Part shown: positions 24,527 to 33,100 of the stretch, one piece after another
How positions within the stretch are numbered: the first letter of the stretch is position 1
Layout of the letters: the number at the start of each line of letters is the position of its first letter
Source: Pacificitalea sp040119125
GTDB lineage: Bacteria > Pseudomonadota > Alphaproteobacteria > Rhodobacterales > Rhodobacteraceae
Length of the DNA: 64,000 nucleotides
Direction of reading: 5' to 3'
NCBI GenBank assembly: GCA_040119125.1
Contig: JBEDTR010000005.1
Coordinates: 248,001 to 312,000, forward strand
Made by a program: the position numbers and the translations under genes
The notes under the pieces: model-generated
Seen by the model: only the letters and a program-made list of their open reading frames with translations
The model's database searches: none
What the model was told of the DNA's origin: nothing

Positions 24527-25242
24527 GCCGCACCCTCCGCCCGCTGTCCCAGATAGACGCGTTTGACTTCCGGATGTTCGAGCATCTCCTCGCCCGAACC
24601 GCTAAGCACGACACGGCCGCTTTCCAGCAGGTAGCCGCGATGGCTAAGCGCGAAGGACAGCTTCGCGTTCTGTTCGTTGAACAGGATGGCGACCCCCTTT
24701 TCATTGATGGTGCGCATGATGTCCGACACGGTGCGGACCATGATCGGGGACAGGCCAAGGAACGGCTCATCCATCAGCAGGACGCGCGGATCGGCCATCA
24801 GACCTCGCGCGATGGCGACCATCTGCTGCTGCCCGCCAGAAAGCTTCCCCGCCGTCGCATTCAGATGCGGTTGCAGATCGGGCAGGATGTCGAGCACCCA
24901 GTCCATCGTGCGCGCGGCTTCTGCATGGGTGCGGGTGAACGCGCCCAGCTGGATATTTTCGCGCACGCTCATGCGCGGGAACAGGCGACGGCGTTCCAGC
25001 ACGATGCTCATGCCGCGCTTGGGGCGCAGGGTGGCGGATTTGCCTTGCAGGTCTTCTCCGTCGAGGATCACCTCGCCGCGCGTCGCCTTCTTCAGGCCCA
25101 TCGCGGCCTTCAGCACGGTGCTTTTGCCCGACCCGTTGGGGCCCATGACCGACACGATTTCGCCTGCGCCCACGCGCATGGAGACATCCCACAAAACCTG
25201 CGTCGCGCCGTAATGGACATCGATATTGTTCAGATCAAGCAT
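24523..25242 (-). CDS. livF: ABC transporter ATP-binding protein LivF
   Basis: A 239-residue ATPase of the LivF group: Walker A GPNGSGKST near residue 34, signature LSGGQQQ near 133, Walker B VLLMDEP, and the LivF-type C-terminus GSGEEMLEHPEVKRVYLG. I chose MLDLNNIDVHY at 25242; the longer frame to 25350 only adds an Arg/Ser-rich run that overlaps livG. It overlaps livG by 8 bp. Confidence 0.93.
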   Translation of the reverse strand: MLDLNNIDVHYGATQVLWDVSMRVGAGEIVSVMGPNGSGKSTVLKAAMGLKKATRGEVILDGEDLQGKSATLRPKRGMSIVLERRRLFPRMSVRENIQLGAFTRTHAEAARTMDWVLDILPDLQPHLNATAGKLSGGQQQMVAIARGLMADPRVLLMDEPFLGLSPIMVRTVSDIMRTINEKGVAILFNEQNAKLSFALSHRGYLLESGRVVLSGSGEEMLEHPEVKRVYLGQRAEGAA

Positions 25243-25960
25243 CGCCGTCCCCCAGATAGATCCGGCGCACCGCGTCGTGTTCCGCGACCTCCTGCATCGA
25301 GCCGCGCACGACGACCTCGCCGCGATTGAGGAAGATCGCGTCATCGGCAAGCCCGAACAGCACTTCCATATTATGCTCGACCACCAGCACGGTGATGCCG
25401 CGCTCTTCGCGCAGGCGGCGGATCAGGTCGAGGATTTCGGGGATGCTGGGCCGGTCGACGCCGCCCGTCACCTCATCGAGCAGCAACAGCCGGGGTCGCG
25501 TCGCCAACGCGCGGGCCAGTTCCAGACGCTTGCGCTGACCGGTGCTGAGCGTGCGGGCGGGGGCGTCAAGCTTGGCCGCCAATCCGACGAATTCGACATA
25601 TTCCGCCGCCTCGTCGCGGGCCTCGGCCATCGACACGCCGCGCGACACGATGGCGACCATGACATTTTCAATGACCGTCAGCCCGGTAAAGGGCTGCGTG
25701 ATCTGAAAGGTGCGGGCGATGCCGCGTTTGCTACGGATGCTGGGGCGTTCGGCGCTGATATCCGCGTCGCCCAGCAAGATACGTCCCGAACTGGGCGTCA
25801 CAACGCCTGCGACCGCATTGAACAAGGTGGTCTTGCCGGCACCATTAGGCCCGAGGATCGCCGTGGTCCGGCCCTGCGTCACCCGCAGGTCCACATCCCG
25901 AAGCGCGACAATGCCGCCGAACGTGACTGTAAGCTGATCGACCTGCAGCAAAGGCTCCAT
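25235..25960 (-). CDS. livG: ABC transporter ATP-binding protein LivG
   Basis: A 241-residue ATPase of the LivG group: Walker A GPNGAGKTT, the Q-loop region GIARTFQITQPFTGLTVIENV, signature LSTGQRKR (with Thr for the usual Gly) and Walker B LLLLDEV. The expected Pro/Ala switch after Walker B reads VTGGVDRP. The ATG at 25960 has an ideal GGAGG seven bases upstream, so it is preferred over the ATG at 25981. It is the first gene of the leftward ten-gene operon and lies 60 bp downstream of the AT-rich palindrome. Confidence 0.92.
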   Translation of the reverse strand: MEPLLQVDQLTVTFGGIVALRDVDLRVTQGRTTAILGPNGAGKTTLFNAVAGVVTPSSGRILLGDADISAERPSIRSKRGIARTFQITQPFTGLTVIENVMVAIVSRGVSMAEARDEAAEYVEFVGLAAKLDAPARTLSTGQRKRLELARALATRPRLLLLDEVTGGVDRPSIPEILDLIRRLREERGITVLVVEHNMEVLFGLADDAIFLNRGEVVVRGSMQEVAEHDAVRRIYLGDGDA

Positions 25961-26019
25961 CAAGGCCCTCCGAAATTGCATTCAGATCGAGCCTAGGAAC
26001 GGGATTTCGCAACGGCAAC

Positions 26020-26037
26020 TATTTATTATAATAAATA
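26020..26037 (-). promoter_or_regulatory. AT-rich 18-bp perfect palindrome upstream of livG
   Basis: TATTTATTATAATAAATA is a perfect inverted repeat, followed by a further half-site ATAATAAAT (26037-26045). It stands out in GC-rich DNA and lies about 60 bp before the livG start codon. It probably serves as operator, or operator plus -10 region, for the operon's FadR-type regulator; this is inference from position and symmetry. Confidence 0.5.
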
Positions 26038-26165
26038 TAATAAATGGGCAGTTTTTCGTGCATTTTCGAGGAGGCTTGCCTGCGAACTCGTCACAGAACG
26101 AACCGCGCCTCGCCGCGATCAGGTGATCGAAGCACAGGCGCGGCCCATTTGCAAAGGCGGGTGAA

Positions 26166-26627
26166 TCAGCTGCCGGAGGCTGCCTTGGTCAATTTCTCCA
26201 ACGCGTCTTCCATCTTCTCGACGAAGGGCGCGTCATCGTCGATGTCGAGGTCGTCGAACATCTCTTCCGGCTCCTCATAGGCGATCCAGGTCTGGCCCTC
26301 GGCATCGGCATAGGCCAGCACGCGCAGCGGCAAGGCAAGCCCCGCCAGCGGATCGGCCTGCATGGCAGGCGTGCCCAGTTGCGGGTTGCCAAAGATCAGC
26401 AGTTCTGCGTCAGCCAGCTCCATATCCACCGAGGCCGCGCCCTCCGCGTGATCGACACGGGCGAAAATAGTGGCACCGGCGCCTTCCACGGCCTGTTCCA
26501 GCCGGTCGATGGTTTCGGCCACGCTGCCGGTGGCCTTCAGCCGTTCAATATCGGCACTCGCGGCGCCAGCGGTCAGACCCAGCAAGGCAATCGCGGCGGC
26601 AAGGGGGTGGGTGAGACGTGTCATCAT
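26166..26627 (-). CDS. DUF302 domain-containing exported protein
   Basis: A 153-residue protein with a Sec signal peptide (residues 1-25, GLTAGAASA-D) and a DUF302 domain: SVAETIDRLEQAVEGAGATIFARVDHAEGA, with GNPQLGTPAMQADPLAGLALPLRVLAY as the family core. Structures of relatives show a two-layer alpha/beta sandwich; function is unproven. The C-terminal third is strongly acidic (EPEEMFDDLDIDDDA), which may be a metal-binding or solubility feature. It is divergent from hisF. Confidence 0.85.
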   Translation of the reverse strand: MMTRLTHPLAAAIALLGLTAGAASADIERLKATGSVAETIDRLEQAVEGAGATIFARVDHAEGAASVDMELADAELLIFGNPQLGTPAMQADPLAGLALPLRVLAYADAEGQTWIAYEEPEEMFDDLDIDDDAPFVEKMEDALEKLTKAASGS

Positions 26628-26735
26628 GGAATTCTCCGTATCAGTTTAGCGTTCCCTGCCCGAAAACCTCGTCCGCGCATTGGCAATGACAAGGGTTTGC
26701 CCCTAAAAGGACCGCGACAGCGCAGGAGTCCGCCC

Positions 26736-27497
26736 ATGCTGAAAACCCGTATTATCCCTTGTCTGGACGTGGCCGATGGCCGCGTGGTGAAGGGCGTGAA
26801 TTTTGTCGATCTGATCGATGCCGGCGATCCGGTGGAATCGGCGCGCGCCTATGATGCCGCCGGTGCCGATGAGCTGTGTTTCCTCGACATCCATGCCACT
26901 CATGAAAACCGGGGCACGATGTATGATCTGGCGACCCGCACCGCCGAGCAATGTTTCATGCCGCTGACCATCGGCGGCGGTGTGCGCACCGTCGATGATG
27001 TGCGCAACCTGCTGCTGGCGGGCGCGGATAAGGTGAGCTTCAACTCTGCTGCCGTCGCTGATCCCGATGTGGTGGCGCGCGCCGCCGACCGGTTCGGCAG
27101 CCAGTGCATTGTCGTGGCCATTGATGCCAAGACCGTCGCGCCGGGCCGGTGGGAGATCTTTACCCATGGCGGGCGCAAACCCACGGGCATCGACGCGGTG
27201 GAATTTGCCCGCACGGTGACCGAAAAAGGCGCAGGTGAAATCCTGCTGACCTCGATGGACAAGGACGGCACGCGGTCCGGCTTCAACATTCCGTTGACCC
27301 GCGCGATTTCCGAGGCGGTGCCAGTGCCGGTGATCGCATCGGGCGGGGTCGGCACGCTGGACCATCTGGTCGAAGGCGTGACCGAGGGCAAAGCCAGCGC
27401 TGTGCTGGCCGCGTCGATCTTTCACTTTGGCGATCACACGATTGGCGAGGCTAAGGCGCATATGGCGCAGGCCGGTATCCCGGTGCGGCTGACATGA
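26736..27497 (+). CDS. hisF: Imidazole glycerol phosphate synthase cyclase subunit
   Basis: HisF takes PRFAR plus ammonia (from the HisH glutaminase) to imidazole glycerol phosphate and AICAR in histidine synthesis. It is a (beta/alpha)8 barrel of 253 residues with the catalytic Asp11 in IIPCLDV and Asp near 130 in VVAIDAK, and the phosphate-binding GGGVRT and ASGGVG loops. The start at 26736 (MLKTRIIPCLDV) follows GCAGGAG; the longer frame from 26379 is not coding. It overlaps hisE by 4 bp. hisA and hisH, often next to hisF, are not in the window. Confidence 0.97.
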   Translation: MLKTRIIPCLDVADGRVVKGVNFVDLIDAGDPVESARAYDAAGADELCFLDIHATHENRGTMYDLATRTAEQCFMPLTIGGGVRTVDDVRNLLLAGADKVSFNSAAVADPDVVARAADRFGSQCIVVAIDAKTVAPGRWEIFTHGGRKPTGIDAVEFARTVTEKGAGEILLTSMDKDGTRSGFNIPLTRAISEAVPVPVIASGGVGTLDHLVEGVTEGKASAVLAASIFHFGDHTIGEAKAHMAQAGIPVRLT

Positions 27498-27832
27498 GCG
27501 CCAACGACGCGAAAGGCGCCGCCATCGCCCGGCTGGCCGCGACCATCGACGCCCGCCGCAATGCGGCACCCGATAGCAGCTGGACTGCGAAACTGCTCGC
27601 CAAGGGCCCGGAAAAATGCGCCGAGAAGTTCGGCGAGGAATCCATTGAGGCGATCATCGAAGCGGTGAAAGGCGACCGCGCGCGGCTGACCTCCGAAGCC
27701 GCCGACGTGCTGTATCACCTGCTGGTCATGTGCGCGGCGCGTGATGTGGGGCTGGCCGAGATTGAGGCCGAACTGAAGCGGCGCGAGGGTGTGTCCGGCA
27801 TCACCGAGAAAGCCGCGCGGCCCAAGGGCTAA
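27494..27832 (+). CDS. hisE: Phosphoribosyl-ATP pyrophosphatase
   Basis: HisE catalyses the second step of histidine synthesis, releasing pyrophosphate from phosphoribosyl-ATP. This is the stand-alone 112-residue form (not fused to HisI), with the MazG-like metal-binding motif KFGEESIEAIIEAV and the second acidic helix SEAADVLYHLLVM. It is translationally coupled to hisF. Confidence 0.95.
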   Translation: MSANDAKGAAIARLAATIDARRNAAPDSSWTAKLLAKGPEKCAEKFGEESIEAIIEAVKGDRARLTSEAADVLYHLLVMCAARDVGLAEIEAELKRREGVSGITEKAARPKG

Positions 27833-27883
27833 GCCCGCAGAGCCATAGGTATCCAAGCAGATCGAAGCCCAAGGGCGCGTCGC

Positions 27884-29869
27884 TCAATCGGCAGGGTCGC
27901 GCGCGCCGCTGGTCAGGCTGCCGCCCGGCATGAAGGAGCCGGTGGCAAGCGATGGCCCGGGGGGCACGCTGTTTTCAGTCTCCGCCTGTTCGGCCTGATT
28001 GCTGACCAGCGCGGTTTCCAGATCCCTGTCCAACTCGCGGGCGCGGGCGATATAGGCTTCGTTCTGGCTTACCGGCACCAGCGGATCCCAGAGCTTTGCC
28101 AGCTCCCGCAGGGCCGTGCGGTCGTGTCTGTAGAAGGCGCGCTCCAGCTCTTTGGCCTCGAAATCCGAGTAATCCATGTTTTCCAGAACGTAGCGCGCGG
28201 CGCGTAGGGAGCTGTCGAACATCTCGCGGATGATGTCATTGGCCCCGGCGCGGTATAGCTCATAGACATGCAGCCGGTCGCGGGCGCGGGCGACGATATG
28301 CAGGTCTGGACGCTCAGAGCGCGCATAACGGACCAGTTCTGACGCGGCCTTGGTATCATCCAGCGCCACCACCAGCACGCGCGCCTCGCGCAGGCCCGCA
28401 GCATGGAGAAGCTCGGGGCGGGTGGGATCGCCGAAGAAGCCCTTAAACCCGAATTTACGCATCAACTGGATCGTGGCCAGATCATGATCCAGCACAGTGG
28501 TCTGCACACCGCCCATCTGCACCATGCGGTTGACCACCTGCCCGAACCGCCCGATCCCGGCGATGATGACCGGGCCCTGCTCGTCAATCTCGTCGGGCTC
28601 CGGCAGCGCGTCGCCGTCATCCGTGGCGCGCTTCGACAGCAGTTCGTAGCCGATGAAGAACAGCGGCGTCAGCAGCATCGACAGCGCGATGACCAGCAGC
28701 AATTGCTCGGCCAGCGACGCCGGCAGGACGCTTTGCTGCAGCGAGAAGGATATAAGCACAAAGCCAAATTCCCCCGCCTGCGCCAATCCCAGCGTAAACA
28801 GCCAACGGTCGCGCCCCCGCATGCGCCCAGCGGTTCCCAGCGCGTAGAGCAGCGCGCCCTTCACCGCCATCATGCTCAGCGTCGCGCCGATGATGATCGC
28901 GGGATCGCGCAGCAGCACCTCGAAATCGATGCCCGCGCCGACCGTGATAAAGAACAGACCGAGCAACAGGCCTTTGAACGGCTCGATATTGGCTTCCAGC
29001 TCATGGCGGAATTCGGAGGTCGCCAGCAGCACCCCGGCAAGAAATGCGCCAAGAGCGGGCGAAATGCCGACCATCGACATCAGCAGCGCGATTGACACCA
29101 CGATCAGCAGGGCGGTGGCGGTATACATCTCGCGCAGCCGCGACATATGGATGAAGCGAAACAGCGGCGCGGTCAGGTAGCGCCCAGCGAAGACGATGGC
29201 GCCGACGGCGGCGAGTGTAACCAGCGCCACGCCCCAGCCGGGCAGGCTTTCGACGAGCGAGCGCGCGGCCTGCACCGTTTGATCGGCGCTACCGGGGGCA
29301 ACCGCCGCCTCGCCCGCGCCATGGTCATCGCCGCCGCCTGACGTCGCCGCCGCCACTTGTGGCAGCAGCGGGATCATGACCAGCATCGGGATCACAGCCA
29401 CGTCCTGCGTCAGCAGCACCGAAAACGAAGATCGCCCGCCCAAGGTGCGCATCAACCCTTTTTCGTTCAGGGTTTGCAAAACGATAGCGGTAGAGGACAG
29501 CGCCAGCACCAGCCCGGTGGCCAGCGCGACGTTCCACGGCAAATCGAATAGAACCGCCGCCGCGACATGGACCGCGCCCACCGTCAGCAGCACCTGCGCA
29601 CCGCCCAGACCCAGCAGTTTATGCCGCATCTCCCACAGCGTGCGGGGCTCCAGTTCCAGCCCGATGAGGAACAGCATCATCACCACGCCGAATTCCGCGA
29701 AATGCTGGATATCCTCGGTTTCCGACCCCACGATATCCAGGATCGGACCAATGGCGATGCCCGCCAGCAGATATCCCAACACGGACCCCAGCCCCAGACG
29801 CGAGGCCAGCGGCACCGCGACGACGGCGGCGGTTAGGTAGATGGTGGCGGAATAAAAGAAACCTTCCAT
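27884..29869 (-). CDS. CPA2-family cation:proton antiporter with TrkA-N domain (KefB/KefC/YbaL type)
   Basis: A 661-residue membrane protein. The first ~390 residues form 12-13 helices of a Na+/H+-exchanger core (LASRLGLGSVLGYLLAGIAIGP, FLIGLELEP, GISPALGAFLAGVLLA). Residues about 430-550 are a TrkA-N/RCK NAD-binding domain (GIGRFGQVVNRMV, FFGDPTRPELLHAAGL), and a helical tail follows. Such proteins exchange K+ or Na+ for H+, and KefB/C are gated by glutathione adducts. An insertion of about 35 residues rich in Ala/Gly/Asp (near residues 180-210) lies between two helices. The ancillary KefF/KefG subunit is not adjacent. Single gene, convergent with hisE. Confidence 0.88.
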   Translation of the reverse strand: MEGFFYSATIYLTAAVVAVPLASRLGLGSVLGYLLAGIAIGPILDIVGSETEDIQHFAEFGVVMMLFLIGLELEPRTLWEMRHKLLGLGGAQVLLTVGAVHVAAAVLFDLPWNVALATGLVLALSSTAIVLQTLNEKGLMRTLGGRSSFSVLLTQDVAVIPMLVMIPLLPQVAAATSGGGDDHGAGEAAVAPGSADQTVQAARSLVESLPGWGVALVTLAAVGAIVFAGRYLTAPLFRFIHMSRLREMYTATALLIVVSIALLMSMVGISPALGAFLAGVLLATSEFRHELEANIEPFKGLLLGLFFITVGAGIDFEVLLRDPAIIIGATLSMMAVKGALLYALGTAGRMRGRDRWLFTLGLAQAGEFGFVLISFSLQQSVLPASLAEQLLLVIALSMLLTPLFFIGYELLSKRATDDGDALPEPDEIDEQGPVIIAGIGRFGQVVNRMVQMGGVQTTVLDHDLATIQLMRKFGFKGFFGDPTRPELLHAAGLREARVLVVALDDTKAASELVRYARSERPDLHIVARARDRLHVYELYRAGANDIIREMFDSSLRAARYVLENMDYSDFEAKELERAFYRHDRTALRELAKLWDPLVPVSQNEAYIARARELDRDLETALVSNQAEQAETENSVPPGPSLATGSFMPGGSLTSGARDPAD

Positions 29870-30166
29870 CTCAGCCCCCTGCCCCGTGGCCTGCCATGGG
29901 AAGCGGTGGCATCAGGGTCAAGGTCAACGGCAAGGTCGGGCAAGGCGACAGCATTCGGCAGGGCATCCAGCTAGGCAAGGGGCGGAGCCGTCGTGCCGAC
30001 GCCATCGCGCCGGATCGGCCAGTTCCAGTGGCGATCCCTGTCACTATAGCCCGAGCCGCTTCATGCGCCAGTCTCGGCACCCGTCGCGAGGACGATCCGA
30101 CCAGAATATCCGCGGCAGAAACGCGAGGCTCTACGGCTTCGATTTGCGACGTGGTGATGCGCGGCC
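29870..30166. other. Non-coding stretch between the antiporter and the 1227-residue gene
   Basis: About 300 bp in which I see no supported gene. A 69-codon leftward frame (29871-30080) is Pro/Leu/Arg-rich without family resemblance. It probably holds the promoter of the antiporter gene, but no clear promoter or terminator was recognised. Confidence 0.4.
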
Positions 30167-33100
30167 TCAGCCTTCGCTGGGCATGGCCAGCATGAGGTTA
30201 CGGCCGTTCTTGACATATCGCAGCTCGGACTTGCCAATCGCCGCGACCTGCCCCCCATCGACCCGGTCACCAACGCCCACCTTGACGTAGCGTCCCGACG
30301 GCAGCCGCACCAGCGCACGGCGGTTGCTGGCCGTGCCGAAGACACCGATCAGCGTCACTTCACCCATCCGGATGCCATTCTTGACCGTGGCGCTGGCCGC
30401 AACGGAGGCGCGGGTGGGGATGTTCGGCTGCACCGTTTGATTGCGGGCGGCGACGGGTTCGGGTTCGTCCTCTTCCTCAGGCTCGGCACGACGCGCGGGC
30501 GCGGCGGCAGGCGCAGGCGTGGCTGTCGGGGCCACGGCGGCCTGCTGGCGGGCGCTGGCCACTGCGGCGGCAACAGCCTGCTGCGAGGGGCGCGCGGCGA
30601 CGGTTCTAGCGACGATCTGGGCAATATTGCTGGGCCGATCACGGGGCTGGCGGGAACTGGCCACGGCAAGCGCGCTATCCGACATATCGGCATCCGGAGC
30701 GGTCGCCACTGCGTCGGAGGGATCGGCGCTGGCATCGGCATCAGTGGCGTCATCTGTCGCGGCGGCGACCGCCTCTTGCAGCGACCGAGGGCGGGCGCGC
30801 GGCTGGAGCCCGGCAAGCTGGTCGCGCGTGTAGCCGTTCAACTGCGTGCGTTCTGCGGTCTCACCAAGATCACCGGGCCGCGCGATGGGACGGCGCGCGG
30901 GCAGGCTGGGATCTCCGGCGACAAGACCATCCGCGTCAGGCCCATCCGCGTCAGGCGACGTGGCATTGCCATCGGTCGCGGCGACACCATCGAGGGGCAC
31001 GATTGCTTCCGCGCCGGGGCGCGTGGGCGGGGTCACTGCGGGCGATCCGGAATAGATCAGCACACCTTCGGGGGACAGCGTGCCTTGTGCGGAGGGCGCC
31101 ACCCGGCCCGCATCATCCAAGGCAAAGCTTTGATCCGGCGCGGCAGGGTCGGACGGCAGCGCCATTGGCACATCGGCCTGCACCGGCGGCAACGCGACCG
31201 CGTCATGCGCGCCGACACTTGGGTCGATAGCGGCAAGATAGGCGTTATCGACAGGCGCGTCGTCAGGCTCCGCCGCGCGTTCGGGGGGACGCTGCCAGAT
31301 GCCGGTGGCGGCATAGGCGCGCTGCGCTTCGGGAAGGTCAGGCACATCCCGCGCCGCAAGCTCAGCCTCGGTCGGTGCACCGACAAGATCCGGGTCGTTG
31401 ATATCGGCAAGGTCGGCATCGCTGCGGGAGCCCGGCGCCTGACGTTCGGGCTGGCTGTCGGTGGCCACACCCAGATCATCGGCGGTCAGGCTGTCCGACA
31501 CGCGGCTGGTGCCGCCATCCGTGACGGCCGTGCCATCCGGCAGCGTGGGCAGCGGGCTGATGGGCTGATCGGCACCGGCAAGGTCGGTGCCTGACGGATC
31601 CGCCAGATCGGCATCCGATCCCGCGATATCAGGCGCGGTTGTGGCAAGGGGCGCGTCGTTGATGCCATCGGGAAGCGGATCGCTCGACGCGACATCCAAG
31701 CTGTCCTCATCGGCGCCATCATCCAGTATCGCGGGTGCCTCGGCCTGCGGCGGCACGGCGGCGATACGCTCATCTTCTCCAAGCACGCCAGCCCAGAGCG
31801 CCACCAGCAGCAACGCTGCAACCAGACAAGCGGCCAGCGCCGCAAGCAACCCACGTCCCGAACGGCGCGGCGCAGAGCGGGCGCCAAAGACCGACTTTCC
31901 GGCCTCAGATGCGCCCGTTTTTGACGTTGCGCCCTGGGCTTGGGTGGCCTCTGGCGTGGCCTCGCCCCCTGACGCGGGCGTGGTCGAAACTGCGGTCGCG
32001 GCGCCCGATTTGGCCGGGGCGGCCCCGGCGGATTTGACCGATGCGCCACCGGTTCCGGCAGTCAGGCCGGGCGAGAAGGCCGCCGGATTGGTTTCCGGGA
32101 TCGGTCCGGCAGCCGCAGGCCGCTTGGCACGGGCCGGGGTGCCGATCACAGGGCCTGCACTATCGTCAAGCGGCGGCTGCACAGCGCGCGGGGCGGGGGC
32201 GTCGGCCTTACCGAAGCGACGCCGCAGTGACGCCATGCGCCCCGTCTGAGCCTTGCGCCCCGCACCTGCGGCAAAGCCAGCAGCGGCGGCAAGCGCGGCC
32301 CGATCAGCACGGGCCATGGCCTCAGGAGAAGCCTTGTTGCCATCCGCCCCGCCGATTGGGGCGGCGAGCTTGCTGGATCTGGCAGTATCGGACGCATGAG
32401 GCGTGCCGACAGAAGGCCGCGATGGGTTGTGGCGCGGCGCAGTATCGCCCGACGCGTGGGGGGCCGCATCCTGCGGGGTTCCGCTGTCGGCATCCGGGTC
32501 GGCATTGGTGCCGGGAAGCGCCATTCGCCCGCCCTCAGTGCGGGAAGCGCGCAGCGAATGGAACGTCACCGCAGGCGCCGGCGGAATTGTCTGCCCGGAG
32601 TCTGACTGCGGGATCACCGGTGGCGTCTCGGTGATGGCAGGCGCAGGCTCAATTGGCACCACGGGCACGACTTTTGCCGCGTCCGGGGTCGCGGTTTCGG
32701 CTGGCGTATCGGCCTGATCGTCCGGCGTGTCGCTGGTCAGAGATTCTAGCGGAGTGTCGGAATCCGCATCCGGCGTCGGGACCGGCGCGAAGTCGGTCGG
32801 GGGAGCGAGCGTCTCGGCGGATGTTTCGGACAGCACCTCTGAATCCGCATCAACGCTCTGGGTGTCGGGCGTATCGCCGGTCCCGTCGGGCGCGGTGGTA
32901 TCGGATGCCTCGTTACCCGGCGCGTCGGCAATGGCGGCGTCGTCCTCGGCCGACTGCGGATTATCGAGTTCGGCCCAAAGATCACGGGCGTGATCGGCTG
33001 TCTCGAACGGCGTCGCAGGCTCGGCAAGCTCAGGCTCAGCGACTTCTGACTCGGCAAGTTCGCGCTCGGGCTCAACCAGCGGCCCGGGGTCCTGCGACTC

